Shown: one piece after another, positions 45,508 to 57,316 of the stretch
Layout: the number at the start of each line of letters is the position of its first letter
How positions within the stretch are numbered: the first letter of the stretch is position 1
NCBI GenBank assembly: GCA_021399435.1
Contig: JAJTUP010000062.1
Coordinates: forward strand, 186,001-250,000
DNA: 64,000 nucleotides
Reading direction: 5' to 3'
Source: Diaporthe sp. PMI_573
Lineage: Eukaryota; Ascomycota; Sordariomycetes; Diaporthales; Diaporthaceae
The notes under the pieces: generated by a model
What the model saw: the letters and a program-made list of their open reading frames with translations, nothing else
Told to the model about the DNA's origin: nothing
Databases searched by the model: none
Program-made: the position numbers and the translations under genes

Positions 45508-48500
45508 CCGCGCACCCCGTCATCGTCCCAGAGTGGACTCATCAGGGGGCCTCTGCTCTGTTGGACAACGGCCCTGTAGTCGGGGGCTCATAGGGCGTAT
45601 CGTGGCGCGGAGCCGATCTGCTTCGTTCCGCTCACAATCCTTGCGGCTTGAAAGAGGTGGGCTAGACCAGCTTCCATCAACTTGGCTCACAGGCCAGCAA
45701 GGTGAAGCTATTCACGTAGCTTAGCCTTTCTGCAGCCAACCCAAAACCTATGGCATCAGACGTGATCCGAGGACTTGAGCCAGTACCTAACAGCCATCCT
45801 TAACTGGAATGACTGCTGGCTGCATGAATATACAGTTCCTCCTTAGTTCAGGCAATGCCCATCCCGAGCGCTGGGTTGGCGGGCGTCGCCGTCGTTGGCA
45901 GGTGGGATGAGTTGACGGCGAGTGTGTAAAAGTACGCGCATACCTGCCTAGTAGCTAGGTAGGTATGTACTGTGTACACCGGTCGCTTCCAACAGCCAAG
46001 CTCCTGATCGTAAGACCCCACCCCCCCCCCCAAGCATCCTGGCCGCTCCTCGTCTGGCCCTTGGGAAGTGGCACGCATGCCCCCCATGTGCCCGGTCTGC
46101 AGTCGGGCCCTACCACCCTGCCACCCTGCACCCGCTTATACACAGTAAGCCTTCCAGGGTAGGGGCGAGGAACGATCGAAGACGACCACAAGCTTCTCCC
46201 ACAGCTCCCCCAGCTCCCCGAGCTCCCTCGCACCCCTCGCACCCTTCGCACCCCTCGCACCCCCACGAAAAGTGCAGGCAGGGAGTACACAGTAGCAGCG
46301 ATGCCAGACAGATGCACGGGGTGAGCTGCAAGTCACTCTGTGGCTACTGCAGCCAGAGACCTTCCACCCTCACATGCATCATCGGACAGGCACGGTGGGG
46401 AGTGGCATTGGCCACGGGCGGCCTGCGCGTGAATCGCAGAGGATAGCGCTCCAGTTGCTGGTTAATTTGCTTTTTGTGCGCTGGCCTCATTGAGTAGCCA
46501 GGAACCAAGAGTTGCGCCGAGCAGGAAACGCCATCCTGCTCTGCTATCAGATGCCGCGGTCAAATGCGTCTCGGGCTCAGCATGCACTGTACCTGAGACT
46601 CTTCATGCTCTCTACACTATGCTCGTTCGGGAAAACATCCCCGTCTTGGGCAAACTCTTTCGCCCACACTGGCGTCTCCCCGAATCCATCCGCCTCTGTG
46701 ACAACCAGACACCAGACGCCAGACAACTGGCAAGCGGCGATCATCAGGAAATTGAGACACTGTTGGGCCAGTCTCGGCTGCACCTGTCGTCATCTTCATT
46801 TCAGGATGACTCGGATACGAAAGGGCAGGTTTTTCTAAGGCCCGTCTGTGGTGAGGACGGTGCGACAGCTCAACCACTATTGACGCGCCGGGGCCCCACC
46901 ATGGCTAGCCACATCCGCGTCAGTTGCGCGTCAATTTAAAAAAAAAAAAACACAAATAAAACAAGGTCGAATACGAACGTGGACTGCCATGTGCTCTGCA
47001 CGGTACGGCCGCCCCATCGCGATCCCTATGGCACTTTGCACGGGCGACTTGCCTATTCTTGCTGAAAAATGCAGGATCTGAACGGCAGCGAAAGGTGCGG
47101 GTGTGGCGCTGCCCACATGCTATTGAAGCTAAGGTGGAAGGGGGAAAAGTCTGTCGTTTTCGAAATACCCGATATTTGAAATACGCCGTGGCGGTGTACC
47201 GGGACTGATTAGCTGGCAAAACATTACTGCCTCAGGTCTGCAACCGAACGCGCTCGCTACCTCAGGCTCCGAAAGCTTCGTCACCCACGGCATGCGTGGA
47301 CCTCTCAAGAGCTGAACCCCTGTTTCACCACATCGCGAATCTGGGCAGACGTTGGCACGCTCGCGGTCCCCAAATAAAATAGACTATATTCTCCTATCCA
47401 GGCATCAGAGTCCCAGGGCCACCCACTTTCCAGCCCTACCAAAAGATGAACCCTTGGATGCTGCGGAGCAGGCTTCAGGGGAATGAAGGGTGAAGGCAGG
47501 GGGAAATGACAGGACATCCTCAGGGGTTCTCCAGAAGATCTCTGTCGAGACAGGTCCACCGTGGCCATGACTTGTTGCCCAACAAGGGGAAATTTGCCCT
47601 GGGAGCGAGGTGGAGTCAGACGCACTGGAAGGGGGGGGCCAGCCCGGCCGCCCAGCTACCCAGACGCCCCCGATGCTCAAACCATGTCCAACCTTATTGT
47701 TATAGGGATAGGCCTGTGCATGCGCCTGTTGCATCGGCCACCCCCGGCTTCTCCGCGCGACCTTGCTTCCTTCCCTTGCCGTCCGGTTGTCCCCCGGCAC
47801 GACATGGGACCTAACAGTAGACGCAGGTGGCCAGGGGGGCTGTGACCCCCGGGGTCCCCTGGTACTGTGTTCGCATGCGGACTTCGACGACGACGACGAC
47901 TGAACGACATGTCGTGCCAGGCCGTACTGTACTGCCGTCGCGATAGTTGATAGTCGAGGAGTATTGGAGGCGGAGATTGGGATTCTTTGAATGGGGCAAA
48001 GACGCTATTGTCAGGGGGGTTACTAGGACGTACCAGCCTCACCGGTGCCGTCTGCACAGCATACGCCTCCCACCAATGGGCCAGTCGAAGCATAGGAAAT
48101 CCAGATCGCTGAGGAGGACGGCCGACGCTGGAGACCTTGGTGTGTGCATCTAGCTTCTCACCGAACCCGCTGTCAACAGGAGCATCGGCCAGGCTTCAGG
48201 AGCCGATGTGGTGAGATGTAGGCCATTGTAGCCAGTCGCGCGACCCGTCGTGTGGGCGACAGCCTCGGTGCAGTTCGTCTCTGCCCCGCGAGAGATGCCA
48301 TTGTGAACCGTACGATAGCAAATGTCCGCGATCAGGAGGTGCCATCGGTGCGAGGGCGCACAAGACACACCGGCGGGAGGGGAAATTCGCACGTTTGATG
48401 ACGCTGCGTCTTGGATGTCCTGAGGGAGAGAGATCAGGAAGCGAACGTCAGCTTGGCCCTCCTCTCCCATTTGTCAACGAACGAAAACAAGAACGACCGG

Positions 48501-50853
48501 CGGAACCACGCAGGTTGGGGTGATTCCCCACCACGCTCATCAAATCACATCACGCATCATGACGACCCGGGACGCTACATTTGAACCCTCTTCTGGGCGA
48601 CGTGAGGGCTCAGATTTGCCGCGGGAACATCGGACCGCCCTCGATATGATCCGTGGGGCCACACCCCCCCCTTCAATCCTCAGCTGATCACGCCGGGATG
48701 CTCATCGACGACGCAGGAATGACACCTCACCGCGGCATCAGCCTGCATGCGCCTTCCCGCGGCCGTTATTGCTCCGAACGCCCACCCGGCAAGCAATAAA
48801 CGGCTCTGAAGATGAATGGGTGATATCATCGGCTCGCCTCGCCCACCACGACATGGCGTGGCGCGATACGGTTTACGAGATGGGATATGAGCCGTGGTCT
48901 GGAGAATTTGTTGGGAGTTCTTCTCCCTCATCGTCTTCAGGCAGCCTATCGTCCCCATTACAGTAGACACGTGCTCCTGGACATCATGTTTCGGTTTAGT
49001 TCTGGGTCTGGGTCGCGCACCACTTCGTGGCCTTCGTCAGGGAAGGAAACTTCATTTCCATCCTATTCCCGACACTCTGGATCAGGCAGCAGCAGGATCT
49101 AGACCGTCATGCACGCTGGCGGGTTCCTGTTTTACGGAAGATGTCTCAGTGACGTCCGTTGGAGGGAGTGGCGGTTGACCTGTCGCATACGTCGTCTGAG
49201 ACAACTTTTAGAGGAACCGTCTCTGGAGGGTTGATCAGTTCACCGCCTTCTTCACTCCCGCCTGAACTCTCCTATGTAACAGCCAGGTACAACTACCTCA
49301 AAGATATGCTCCGTGAGATTCTCGGGGTGGGTTGCTTGCCATGTGGGCACACCGGCCTCATTGTCTGCGCCGCAGGCCCGCGCGGTCCTCGCTCGTTCCC
49401 AGTCGGCTCGCGCATTTACGAAGTCAGATACCATGTGATAAATGCCTATGAACTGCGACAGACGTAGCTGGGTGTTTCAACCTGGCTTGATATCATTCGA
49501 CCAAGCGCCGGGCTGAAAGGGGGCGACTGACTGGTCAACCAAAGGGCCTCGACGGCATTGGCCACTGTTCCTTACAGATGCGGGATTCACAAGATGTGCA
49601 TACGGAGGTAGGTATTGAAACCGAGCCGACACGTGTTGACAAGCCACAATACACGGTACTCACGATACAGGATGCATGAGATGCGTCCTCGGGACTTGCG
49701 GATGAGGCTTCACACCCACAGTATTTATTACTTGACTGTCTCAATTGGATACAAGAGGGACTAGGCATACTTCCGTGTCACATCAACACAGTCAGACATG
49801 TGGAATCAGGAGCCGCCAGCCGTGCCCCACGAGGAGAAAGAAAGATGGAAAAAAGATGGAAAAAAGAAAAGAAAAGAAAAAGAAAAAGAAAAGGGGTCCA
49901 CCCAGCCGGGCCTGCTTGCCGCCCAAGACGGGAGTGGCTGGCACCAGGCAAGGGTAAACCTCCTGTGCTTTTGTGGAACGAACCGGTGAGGAACTGGCAG
50001 TTGTATTCCAGGCTCAATGAACAGCAAACCATGCTCAGAGGGTATGGGGGCACCCGTTTTCCTTCTGTAGCCTACTGCGGAGCTTGACAAGTCGGAACAG
50101 CCAAGATGTTTAATGTAATGTGTCCTGGGAATAGATAGAGCTACCAGATGTTGTGAACTGAGTCCAGTCATTACATCCACCAACTCTGTCAGTGCATTCA
50201 TCAAGTGGTCTAGCCTCTATTGTCTGCCTTTAGTACTCCTTTCAGCATGAGGGAGCAATGGCTGTTATGTGCTGGGGGGAAGGGGGGGGGAGGAAAACAA
50301 ATAAAAACAAGTAAAGCCTTTCATACTCATGGAGCAGGAAACATGTCTCTAGCACTTGGATATTCAGAGGTCCATCCGATACCTGCATCAATCGAACCTA
50401 CAAGTTTACCAACTACCAGGCTCAATACTCTCGCATAGATACTGCAATCTTGCGCGCGGTCTGGTGAATGACCTGCACGAAGACCTCCTTCCATCACCCC
50501 TGGGCAAGGACTGTCAGCAAGGTAGCTGGCCATTTAATCGAGCAACACACGTTGAGACATATCTATTTCCCACAAGGCGGCAAGCCCGTGGTTGCAGGCC
50601 AGTAACTTTTGATTTTCCAAACGTGCATCCTGGCCTGAGACTAATAGTCCCAGTACGTGTGTATATACTTGCTGTCCCGTGGTATCTAGTTCTCATTTCA
50701 TATTTTGCCCTGTTCTCTCTTTCCCTGCGATGCTATGAAGTAAGCCGCTCATAAAGAATTGTGGCTGTGACAAAATATGACCAAAGTGTCAACGTGTCAT
50801 AGGCGCCTCTCGTCACTCATAGACAAGCTAGAACTTCAAGATGCTCAAAGCAC
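45508..50853. other. Intergenic, no gene supported
   Basis: About 5.3 kb without a supportable gene. It contains a palindromic cluster of CTAGGTAGGTA type at 45941-45965, a 10-bp CTCGCACCCC repeat at 46204-46266 and an A/G-rich tract at about 49840-49895. Frames such as 46490-46939 and 49159-49467 on the plus strand have no domain content. Confidence 0.5.
46204..46266. repeat. Decamer repeat, unit CTCGCACCCC with AGCTCCCC
   Basis: AGCTCCCC-type units pass into four copies of a 10-bp CTCGCACCC(C/T) unit, all pyrimidine-rich on the plus strand. Confidence 0.8.
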
Positions 50854-53800
50854 TCATTCCGGCCGCACACTGACCGGGACTTTCTCCCGCTCCCGCTCCC
50901 GCTCCCGTTCACGATGACGGTGTGACCGGTGTGGCAGGCCACCGCGATCATTTTCGTCAGCGTAGTACTCGAGTCTGCGTGGCTCTTCTTCCTCTTCATT
51001 TCGGTGCCGTTTCGATCGTGCATCACGCTCTCGGTCCCGGTCTTTCTCACGTTCACGTTGAAGCTTCTCCTCGCGTCGTTTCTTCTCATCCTCCTCCTCG
51101 TCACGTGGGTCTCGTCGGTGCGATCTATGTGGTCTCCGTCTATCATCGTCATCATCGTCGTCGCGGTCGTCATCCCTGTCTCGCTCTTGCTCCCTGTCAT
51201 ATTCTTGTCGTCTCATATCTGTGTGTGGGTTGTCAGCCATTTCCATCTTCTGAAAGACCTTCTCTACAACTGCAGAGTGGGAGAACGAAGCCGAGAAGTA
51301 AAGATCAAAGGAGACGTGATGTTCGGAAGAACAAAGGAGACGACGAGCACAGGCACAAGGCACGGGCACGAGTCACTGGGCACGCAGGGGGTGGGACGCT
51401 GGGCACTGGGCACTGGGCGCTGGGCGCTGGGCGCTGGACGGGCAGACTGGACGGGCGGGATCGACGAGGTCACGGTGTGGGCGGCACGGCGACGGACGAG
51501 GAAGCGGAAGCGGAACGATTCAAGACAGAAAATGGAAAGGAAGCAACCCACCTCTCAACTGTGCAGTGGCGGCCGTATACGCCTCAATCTCTTCCTTGTT
51601 CAGGACACGGAGGACAATGACAAAGTCATCACGAACTTCAAATCGTTCCTTTCCGATGGTCAGAGCCTCGGGGTTCACCAACTTGCGGCTAATCTTGGTC
51701 CAGCGCGCCCCGGGTGGCACATTGCTCTTGGACTTGTCATCCTTGTGAGGTGCCACACCTTCACGGACGGGATTGGGTTCCTCCGGAAATTGGACCTTGG
51801 GCTGCTTGAGGATCCCCCTGATGGGCTTTTTGTCGTCCTTGTCTCTTGGCGGTGACACCACTCTTACTTGTTTGTCATCGCCACCGGCTACTGCCTCACG
51901 ACCTCTGATGTCGTCGCTGGGTTCAGCTCCCCTTTTGGACGGGGACGGCTGAGAATGCCTCTCAGGAGACGATTCGTCGTTTGCGACTCTCTCGTTGTCC
52001 TTGTCGGATTCCTCCTTGGCCTTGAGCTGCTCCTTTAGCGCCATCAGGCCGGCTGTGTCGTTTGGCCTGAAAGCGGATGGGGGTCGCCGCCGCCGCCTGG
52101 GCTTGCTCTCGTCAGAAGAGCTTGCATCACGGGCTCCGCTCATGGTTGGCTGTCCGGATAGCCTAGCCTCGGCCTCGTGCCTATTACGCTCCTTGTCGTC
52201 GGCGTCATCGAGATCTCGTTCCCTCCTTGGCCTTTCCTCGGTCTCGTCGCGCGGCACAGGTCGCTCGTCAGCCTCTTTCCTGGGGGGCTTTGGCCGTTCC
52301 TCAGCTTCATCCTTCCGGACCTCTTCATCCGCGCGTCTCTTGGGCGATCTTTCCTTGTCCTCTTCGTCTTTGCTCTTGTGAGACATTGCCCCGAGACCAA
52401 GCGCGCCAGCTGCTATGCTGAGGCCGGTCGCGACTTTGTCACGGATCTTGTCCTTGTCCTTGTCCTTGTCTTTGTCCTTGTCCTTGTCCTTGTCCTTGTC
52501 CTTGTCCTTGTCCTTTTCCCTCTCCCTCTCCTTATTTCGGTCGTCTTCACCGCGAATGTAATCATCCTTGCCAATCTTCCTTTCGGCACGATGATCGTCC
52601 TCCTTGCGACCTTGATCACGACTGTACTTGCGGGCCTCACGACGAGTTAGGTCGTCATCTGACCGACGCTTGGGCTCGCGTTCCCAGTCATCCACGCGGG
52701 GGTCACGGCGCTGCTCCGTACGACGTTCACGAGCAGGAGGGAACTCGTCACGCTCTCTTTCCCTGATACGATCGTCTTTCTTGTCGCCGTCGACCCGGAC
52801 GCCGAACCCACGACTGCCCACACCCTCGTCACGCTGATAGTCCCTATCGCGGTGATCCCGGGACGCGTAGTTATCGTCGCGTGTCCGATACAAGTCATCT
52901 GGCTGAGAAGCTCGAGTTGGTCCGTCTTGGTACAGGGACACTGGTCGATGGCCAGTGCGTGAGGGGCGTCGTTCGATCCGATCGGCTCGCTCGACCGGGC
53001 TAGGTGGTATTTCCAGCTGGCTGGACCGACGATCGGGCGCGGGAACAGGTATTACAGGAGGCGCAGGCATTCTAACAGAGGGCCTGTCGTAGATTCCTGC
53101 CGTGGTATCCTCGGCTATTCTCCTGTTGTAATTGTCTAGAGCCCGAGACGGCGGTGGAGCTCTGACCCGGCCTTCGTATGGTCGACCGACATCGGTGCCA
53201 ACGTTGACGGATGGACGGTAGTACGTGTTCCGATCGAAGCTATCTCGGCGACGCCGGGTGTGAGCCTTGTCATTGTCCAGGTCGTAACGTGCCAAATCAC
53301 TGGGGTTAGTGTACTCGTAGCCAGTGTCGCCGAGGTCGACCGTCTTTGTACTGAGCCGGGGAGGGTCTGCGTAAATGGACGACGGCCTTTCACGGCGATG
53401 CCCGTTGCGAGAGGGAGCGAGCCTATCATCGTTTGTTCGCTGCCTCAAACGGAGAAACTCCTCATTGTCCAAGGTTGAGCTGATCGAGCCCGATGCATGA
53501 TACGGTCGCGTGTGGCTCCGCGAGCGGATGGACGAAGCTGGTTGGGTGTAATACTGGTCTTCGTCACTGGACCGGTAGGCGTCGCGGCCCCTGTCTGGTG
53601 CAGGGCTTGCAGGGTGATGGCTGGCTGCACTGTGAGAGACCGAAGGCTCTTTGCTCTGCCGCGTGGTGACAATGATGGGCGGTCTCTTGGTAGTGGAATC
53701 CATCGTCGAGCTCCGAGTGCGACTGTTTTCCCTGATGCTGGAACTTCTGGTCACAGGGTCCTTCCTGACGGTGTATGTGGTGGTAGTTACGGGAACGTTG

Positions 53801-54009
53801 GGGCCTCGCCAGTCGTTCGAGCCATGGCGGTGGTGGTGGTGGTGGTGAGACTGGTTGGGAGTGACGGATTCGTATCTTGAGGAGGGCATGACATGTATGT
53901 CGCCGCCGTAAAAGGAGCTGAAACCGCTGCTCATCGTGGGCATTGACATCCGCGCAGGGTTGAAGGTTGGTGACCTCCTGCCGGAGTTGTAGCGATAGCG
54001 GTCACCCAT
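50854..54009 (-). CDS. DUF8035-like large charged fungal protein
   Basis: Two exons, 54009-51552 and 51269-50854, give 957 residues. The intron is GTGGGT...CTGCAG (282 nt, phase 1). The N-terminus MGDRYRYNSGRRSPTFNPAR is followed by His, Ser and Arg-rich disorder with many RSSS and TTR sites. From about residue 380 on, the protein is dominated by RD/RE/KD runs. A pure KD dipeptide run (about 510-530) is encoded by a hexanucleotide repeat. Residues 765-819 form the one compact block: PPGARWTKISRKLVNPEALT, GKERFEVRDDFVIVLRVLNK, EEIEAYTAATAQLR. I recall this as Pfam DUF8035. The second exon adds VVEKVFQKMEMADN and a terminal acidic-basic region with RERERERE. The mixed-charge repeats resemble splicing-associated or phase-separating nuclear proteins (inference). 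The function is unknown. Confidence 0.87.
51390..51440. repeat. GGGCGCT/GGGCACT heptamer repeat inside the DUF8035 gene intron
   Basis: Six to seven tandem copies of a 7-bp unit (GGGCACT then GGGCGCT) lie within the 282-nt intron (51551-51270). Copy-number change there would lengthen the intron without touching coding sequence. Confidence 0.8.
52447..52513. repeat. (CTTGTC)n coding microsatellite (Lys-Asp run)
   Basis: Eleven nearly perfect hexamers; one unit is TTTGTC. On the minus strand they encode alternating Lys and Asp in the DUF8035-like protein. Because the unit is 6 bp, slippage keeps the frame. Confidence 0.92.
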
Positions 54010-55124
54010 TGTTTCCCACGGAACTTGGGCAAGGCGCTCGAGTCCAGGTCTTCCCTCGGTCTGTTGTCGTTTCTGTGTTGAAGCACAAGATCACTACCCC
54101 GTGTAGGTGATGAAAGTCAACCACAGGGGTGTCTAAGCCGTCCTTCTCCCTACCGCGGGAGGATGGGTGGAAGAGCGGCCAGTATCAGGCTCGGGTGACC
54201 GTCTTGTGGGCGGCGTGAGACAGGATAGAGCGGGGGGGGGAGGAATGGGGGCGACTACAAAAGATGGCTGAAGCAGCTGGGTGTCAGCTTTCGAGGCAAC
54301 ACATTCCTGTCAGACGATTAGCTTCACACCCATACCGGAGCCTGAGCCACTGCGTACACCTGCGGAGCGTAGGCCTGACGGAGAAAAGTGTCAAAGGGGC
54401 CAGAGGGAACTCGGAGAGACTGGGTTGCGAGTTCAGGCACTGCCGGTTCCGTGGAGGACGGCACGAGGGGGGAGCGTTGGAGCGGTCGCCCGTTGGGAGG
54501 GGGGGGGGGACAGCCTTATGCGACGTTTTGTGGTCCGGCGGGGTCTGTGTGCACGAGAGGGAGAGAACCTGGTCGCTTAGCGGCCCTCAGCGGAGGGAGG
54601 GGAGGGGTGAGCAGTGTGGCGTGGCGTTGGGCTGTCCGGCTGGAGAATGGAGGCACCCGACCACCGGGGAGGGTCGCTCCTGGGTAATTTGCCAGCGTTG
54701 GGGCTAGAAGGAACAACGAGGAGTAAGCGGTGTGCGGCCGGATTTCGACGAGGCCTTGTGACTCGTAGCGGGCGGCCGGCCGTGGGTAGTGGCCGTTGTC
54801 TGGTCGCGGGGTCCCCAGTGCCTGGGGAATTTGGTCGGCGGAGGGAGAGGATGAAGGAGGGAGTTTCCGCGGGACGGCAAGCCGCAGATAACAATCAAGC
54901 CTGGACGGCAGAGCGCAGGATGCAGGATTGCAGGATTGCAGACTGCAGACTGCAGAGTGCTGAGTGCGGATCACGCCTGGCTCGCGAGTTTGGGTCTGTC
55001 AAGACGAAGGCAAAGACAGGTCCAGGCTGTCGAGGAACTGTTGGAGACACCAGACAGTGAACCGCGGCAATTAGCATGTGTGCTGGTGGTGAAGAGGTGC
55101 GGTGGTATCGGGGGGGGGGGAGTG

Positions 55125-55155
55125 AGGAGGAGGAGGAGGAGGAGGAGGAGGAGGT
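55125..55155. repeat. (GGA)10 trinucleotide tract
   Basis: About ten tandem GAG/GGA triplets follow a ten-base G run. They are pyrimidine-rich on the minus strand, in the distal upstream region of the DUF8035 gene. Confidence 0.85.
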
Positions 55156-55287
55156 GGAGTGAGGAGGAAGAGGACGGAAAAGATGGTTCCAAGGTTGGAA
55201 ATGCAAATGCAGGCTTATCCTCTGGGCTCGCTTCTTGCTGCATGCAGTGGCATACACTTTGCTCAGGGCGGTCATGGGTAGTAGACG

Positions 55288-55320
55288 CGGGCACGGGCAT
55301 GGGCATGGGCATGGGCATGG
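55288..55320. repeat. (GGGCAT)5 microsatellite
   Basis: Four to five copies of GGGCAT/GGGCAC. The unit is again a GGCA-type hexamer, as at 8626 and 24104. Confidence 0.85.
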
Positions 55321-57316
55321 CAGGAGCAAGGTCAAGGTTGCTTGCTTTTCTCACCTCGTCCCATCGTCCGTGGTGTCTGAATTGGGCATCGCATAGAAGT
55401 GGGGAGAAATAGGACACACTGCATAGAACTCCATGTGTGTGTACAGCAGGCGTGTGGGTGACCCGCACGCATTGATCATTCAGAGGGCAGGACATAGGTG
55501 GGTGCCTGCTGTGTACACTAGCTACCTGGGTGGGTACCTAGGTAGGTAGTGTAGGGCAGTCCTCCAAGTAGATACCCCATCCCTGCCCTTCTTTGCAAAA
55601 GCCAGGCCCACCCAGGGTCCGTTCAGCTGCAGCGGCCCAGTGCTACGAGGCCCCGTAGTCCGACTGACATCACCGGCAGGAATGACGTTTATTACGCTCA
55701 CTGCTTGTGTGTGCTGTGCCCACTTGCCTTGGAATCTGACCGTGGACCAAAACCACCACCGGGGCGGCACGCATCACCCCACGCTGCCGGGCCGGCCGAG
55801 CTCCCAGGGGAATTGCTGCATCGTGCCAGCAGACGAGCCGAGCTCCCGGTCCGGCTGGTGTAAGCCTCGTGTTGCTCGGCAGCATCAGGCCATGCAGTGC
55901 ACTGCGTACATGTGGTGTAGATGCCGTGGTTGTTGTGTCGATTTTCCGCGTTAATTCTCCGACAGTTCCCACACGGGCAGCCCACAATATCTGCCACAAC
56001 ATCTGCCACCCAGCCCAGCCCAGCCCGGCCCAGCCCACCTTGCCTGCTTGCGTTGTCAGCCACCTCGTCGACTGCCCAGGCGTCAGGCATTTTCTTAGAC
56101 GCCCAACCATCAGCCATTGTGTGGTCAGTCAGTCTACTTGATTTTTCAGACCGGGCTGGCACGTCCCCGCCCAGGCCTATCACGCCAAGCCAGGCACTCC
56201 TGAGGACTCTTCCACCGCAGCCAAGAGCGGGCCGTCTCAGCCACAGCACCAGCGACAAACCATTCACATACTACACTTGCGCCCGAAAACGAGTCGTTAA
56301 CGAAAGAGCCTCGCACGCGATGGTTTTACAGATTACGAAGCGCACAACAGACCCGAAGAGCTTCTCATGCAGCTCTAGGGCCCAGTGATCATCCCCACCC
56401 AATGGAACACCGAAGGCCCTCCCCGGCCGAGAGCTTCCCAAGACCTCGAGCACAAACTTTTGTATGGAGGTGTCGTCTCGTCGAACATGTCAGGGTCATG
56501 ATAGGCTCTGCAGTAGCACATGTGTTCTCGCATCTGGGGGCGAAGCAAATAGCGGTCTGCAGCACATTTCAATACTTGCACCCCTAAGCTCCTCACCACC
56601 ACCGTGACCATGTCCCGAACTCTGCACGGTAGCGGCCGCCATCAGATAGGCACCAATCAAGAGCGTTTGCATTTGTGCAGTTTGAAGTTCTCAGTTGCTC
56701 ACTCATCTGGGCTGTGGCGTTGAACGCATGTTGTCCTCTTGTGACCGTCCGGCGGCGATGAAGAGTGTCGCCATGTGGCAGAGCCTATCAATCTCGAAAG
56801 AGTCCCCCCCCCCCAACCCGGCCCCCAAGAACTCAAGATCCATGCAATTGCGATATATCTCCCTGGTGCTGAGCCGCAGGGAAAAAAGCCCGACGTTTCG
56901 TCTGCATTCCAAGCCTCTCTCCTAGGCTCAACATCACCGCCGGACGGAGCATAGTTCCATGGACGCTTCCCGCGCATCGCCTCGTCTGCCTTAACCCCCA
57001 ACGCCACAGGATAACAGACTCATCCAGAAATGACAGTGTGAGTACTATATCCCGGTACAGTACTTGTGCTATTCGTCCTCTGGACACGCACGCGCAATGA
57101 CACCCTGTTCGTATCCCGACACAACTTCTGTGGCTGGCGCAAATCCAAATATTGCGGGTCTACAAGGCTTGCACGCTCTACTCAACCTCTAGAAAATGAC
57201 CAGTCCGTCAGATGTACCGCAAGCTGTTTGCCTTTGTGGGAACTGGCCCTTCTGTAGACTCAGGCCATGGGTCTATTTGTCCTATCAATATTGCTATGTT
57301 GCCACTTGCCAGCCAA

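Larger units (their letters stand above)
54010..57316. other. Intergenic, no gene supported
   Basis: Promoter and leader of the DUF8035 gene on the left (minus strand pyrimidine-rich to about 55.4 kb) and 3' flank of the bleomycin hydrolase gene on the right. It contains (GGA)n at 55125-55155, (GGGCAT)n at 55288-55320 and TACCTAGGTA at 55535-55544. No frame with domain content was found. Confidence 0.55.

Noticed and set aside
46490..46939. A 149-codon plus-strand open frame
   Set aside because: There is no codon bias, domain or splice context, and equally long frames overlap it on the other strand.
49159..49467. A 102-codon plus-strand open frame containing YVTARYNYLKDMLREILG
   Set aside because: It has no ATG near the start, an unbiased third position and no recognisable family. 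One helix-like stretch is not enough.
50922..51855. Overlapping plus-strand frames of 232 and 308 codons
   Set aside because: They lie antisense to the repetitive coding exons and intron of the DUF8035-like gene. The Val/Ile-rich runs are reverse complements of Asp/Arg codons.
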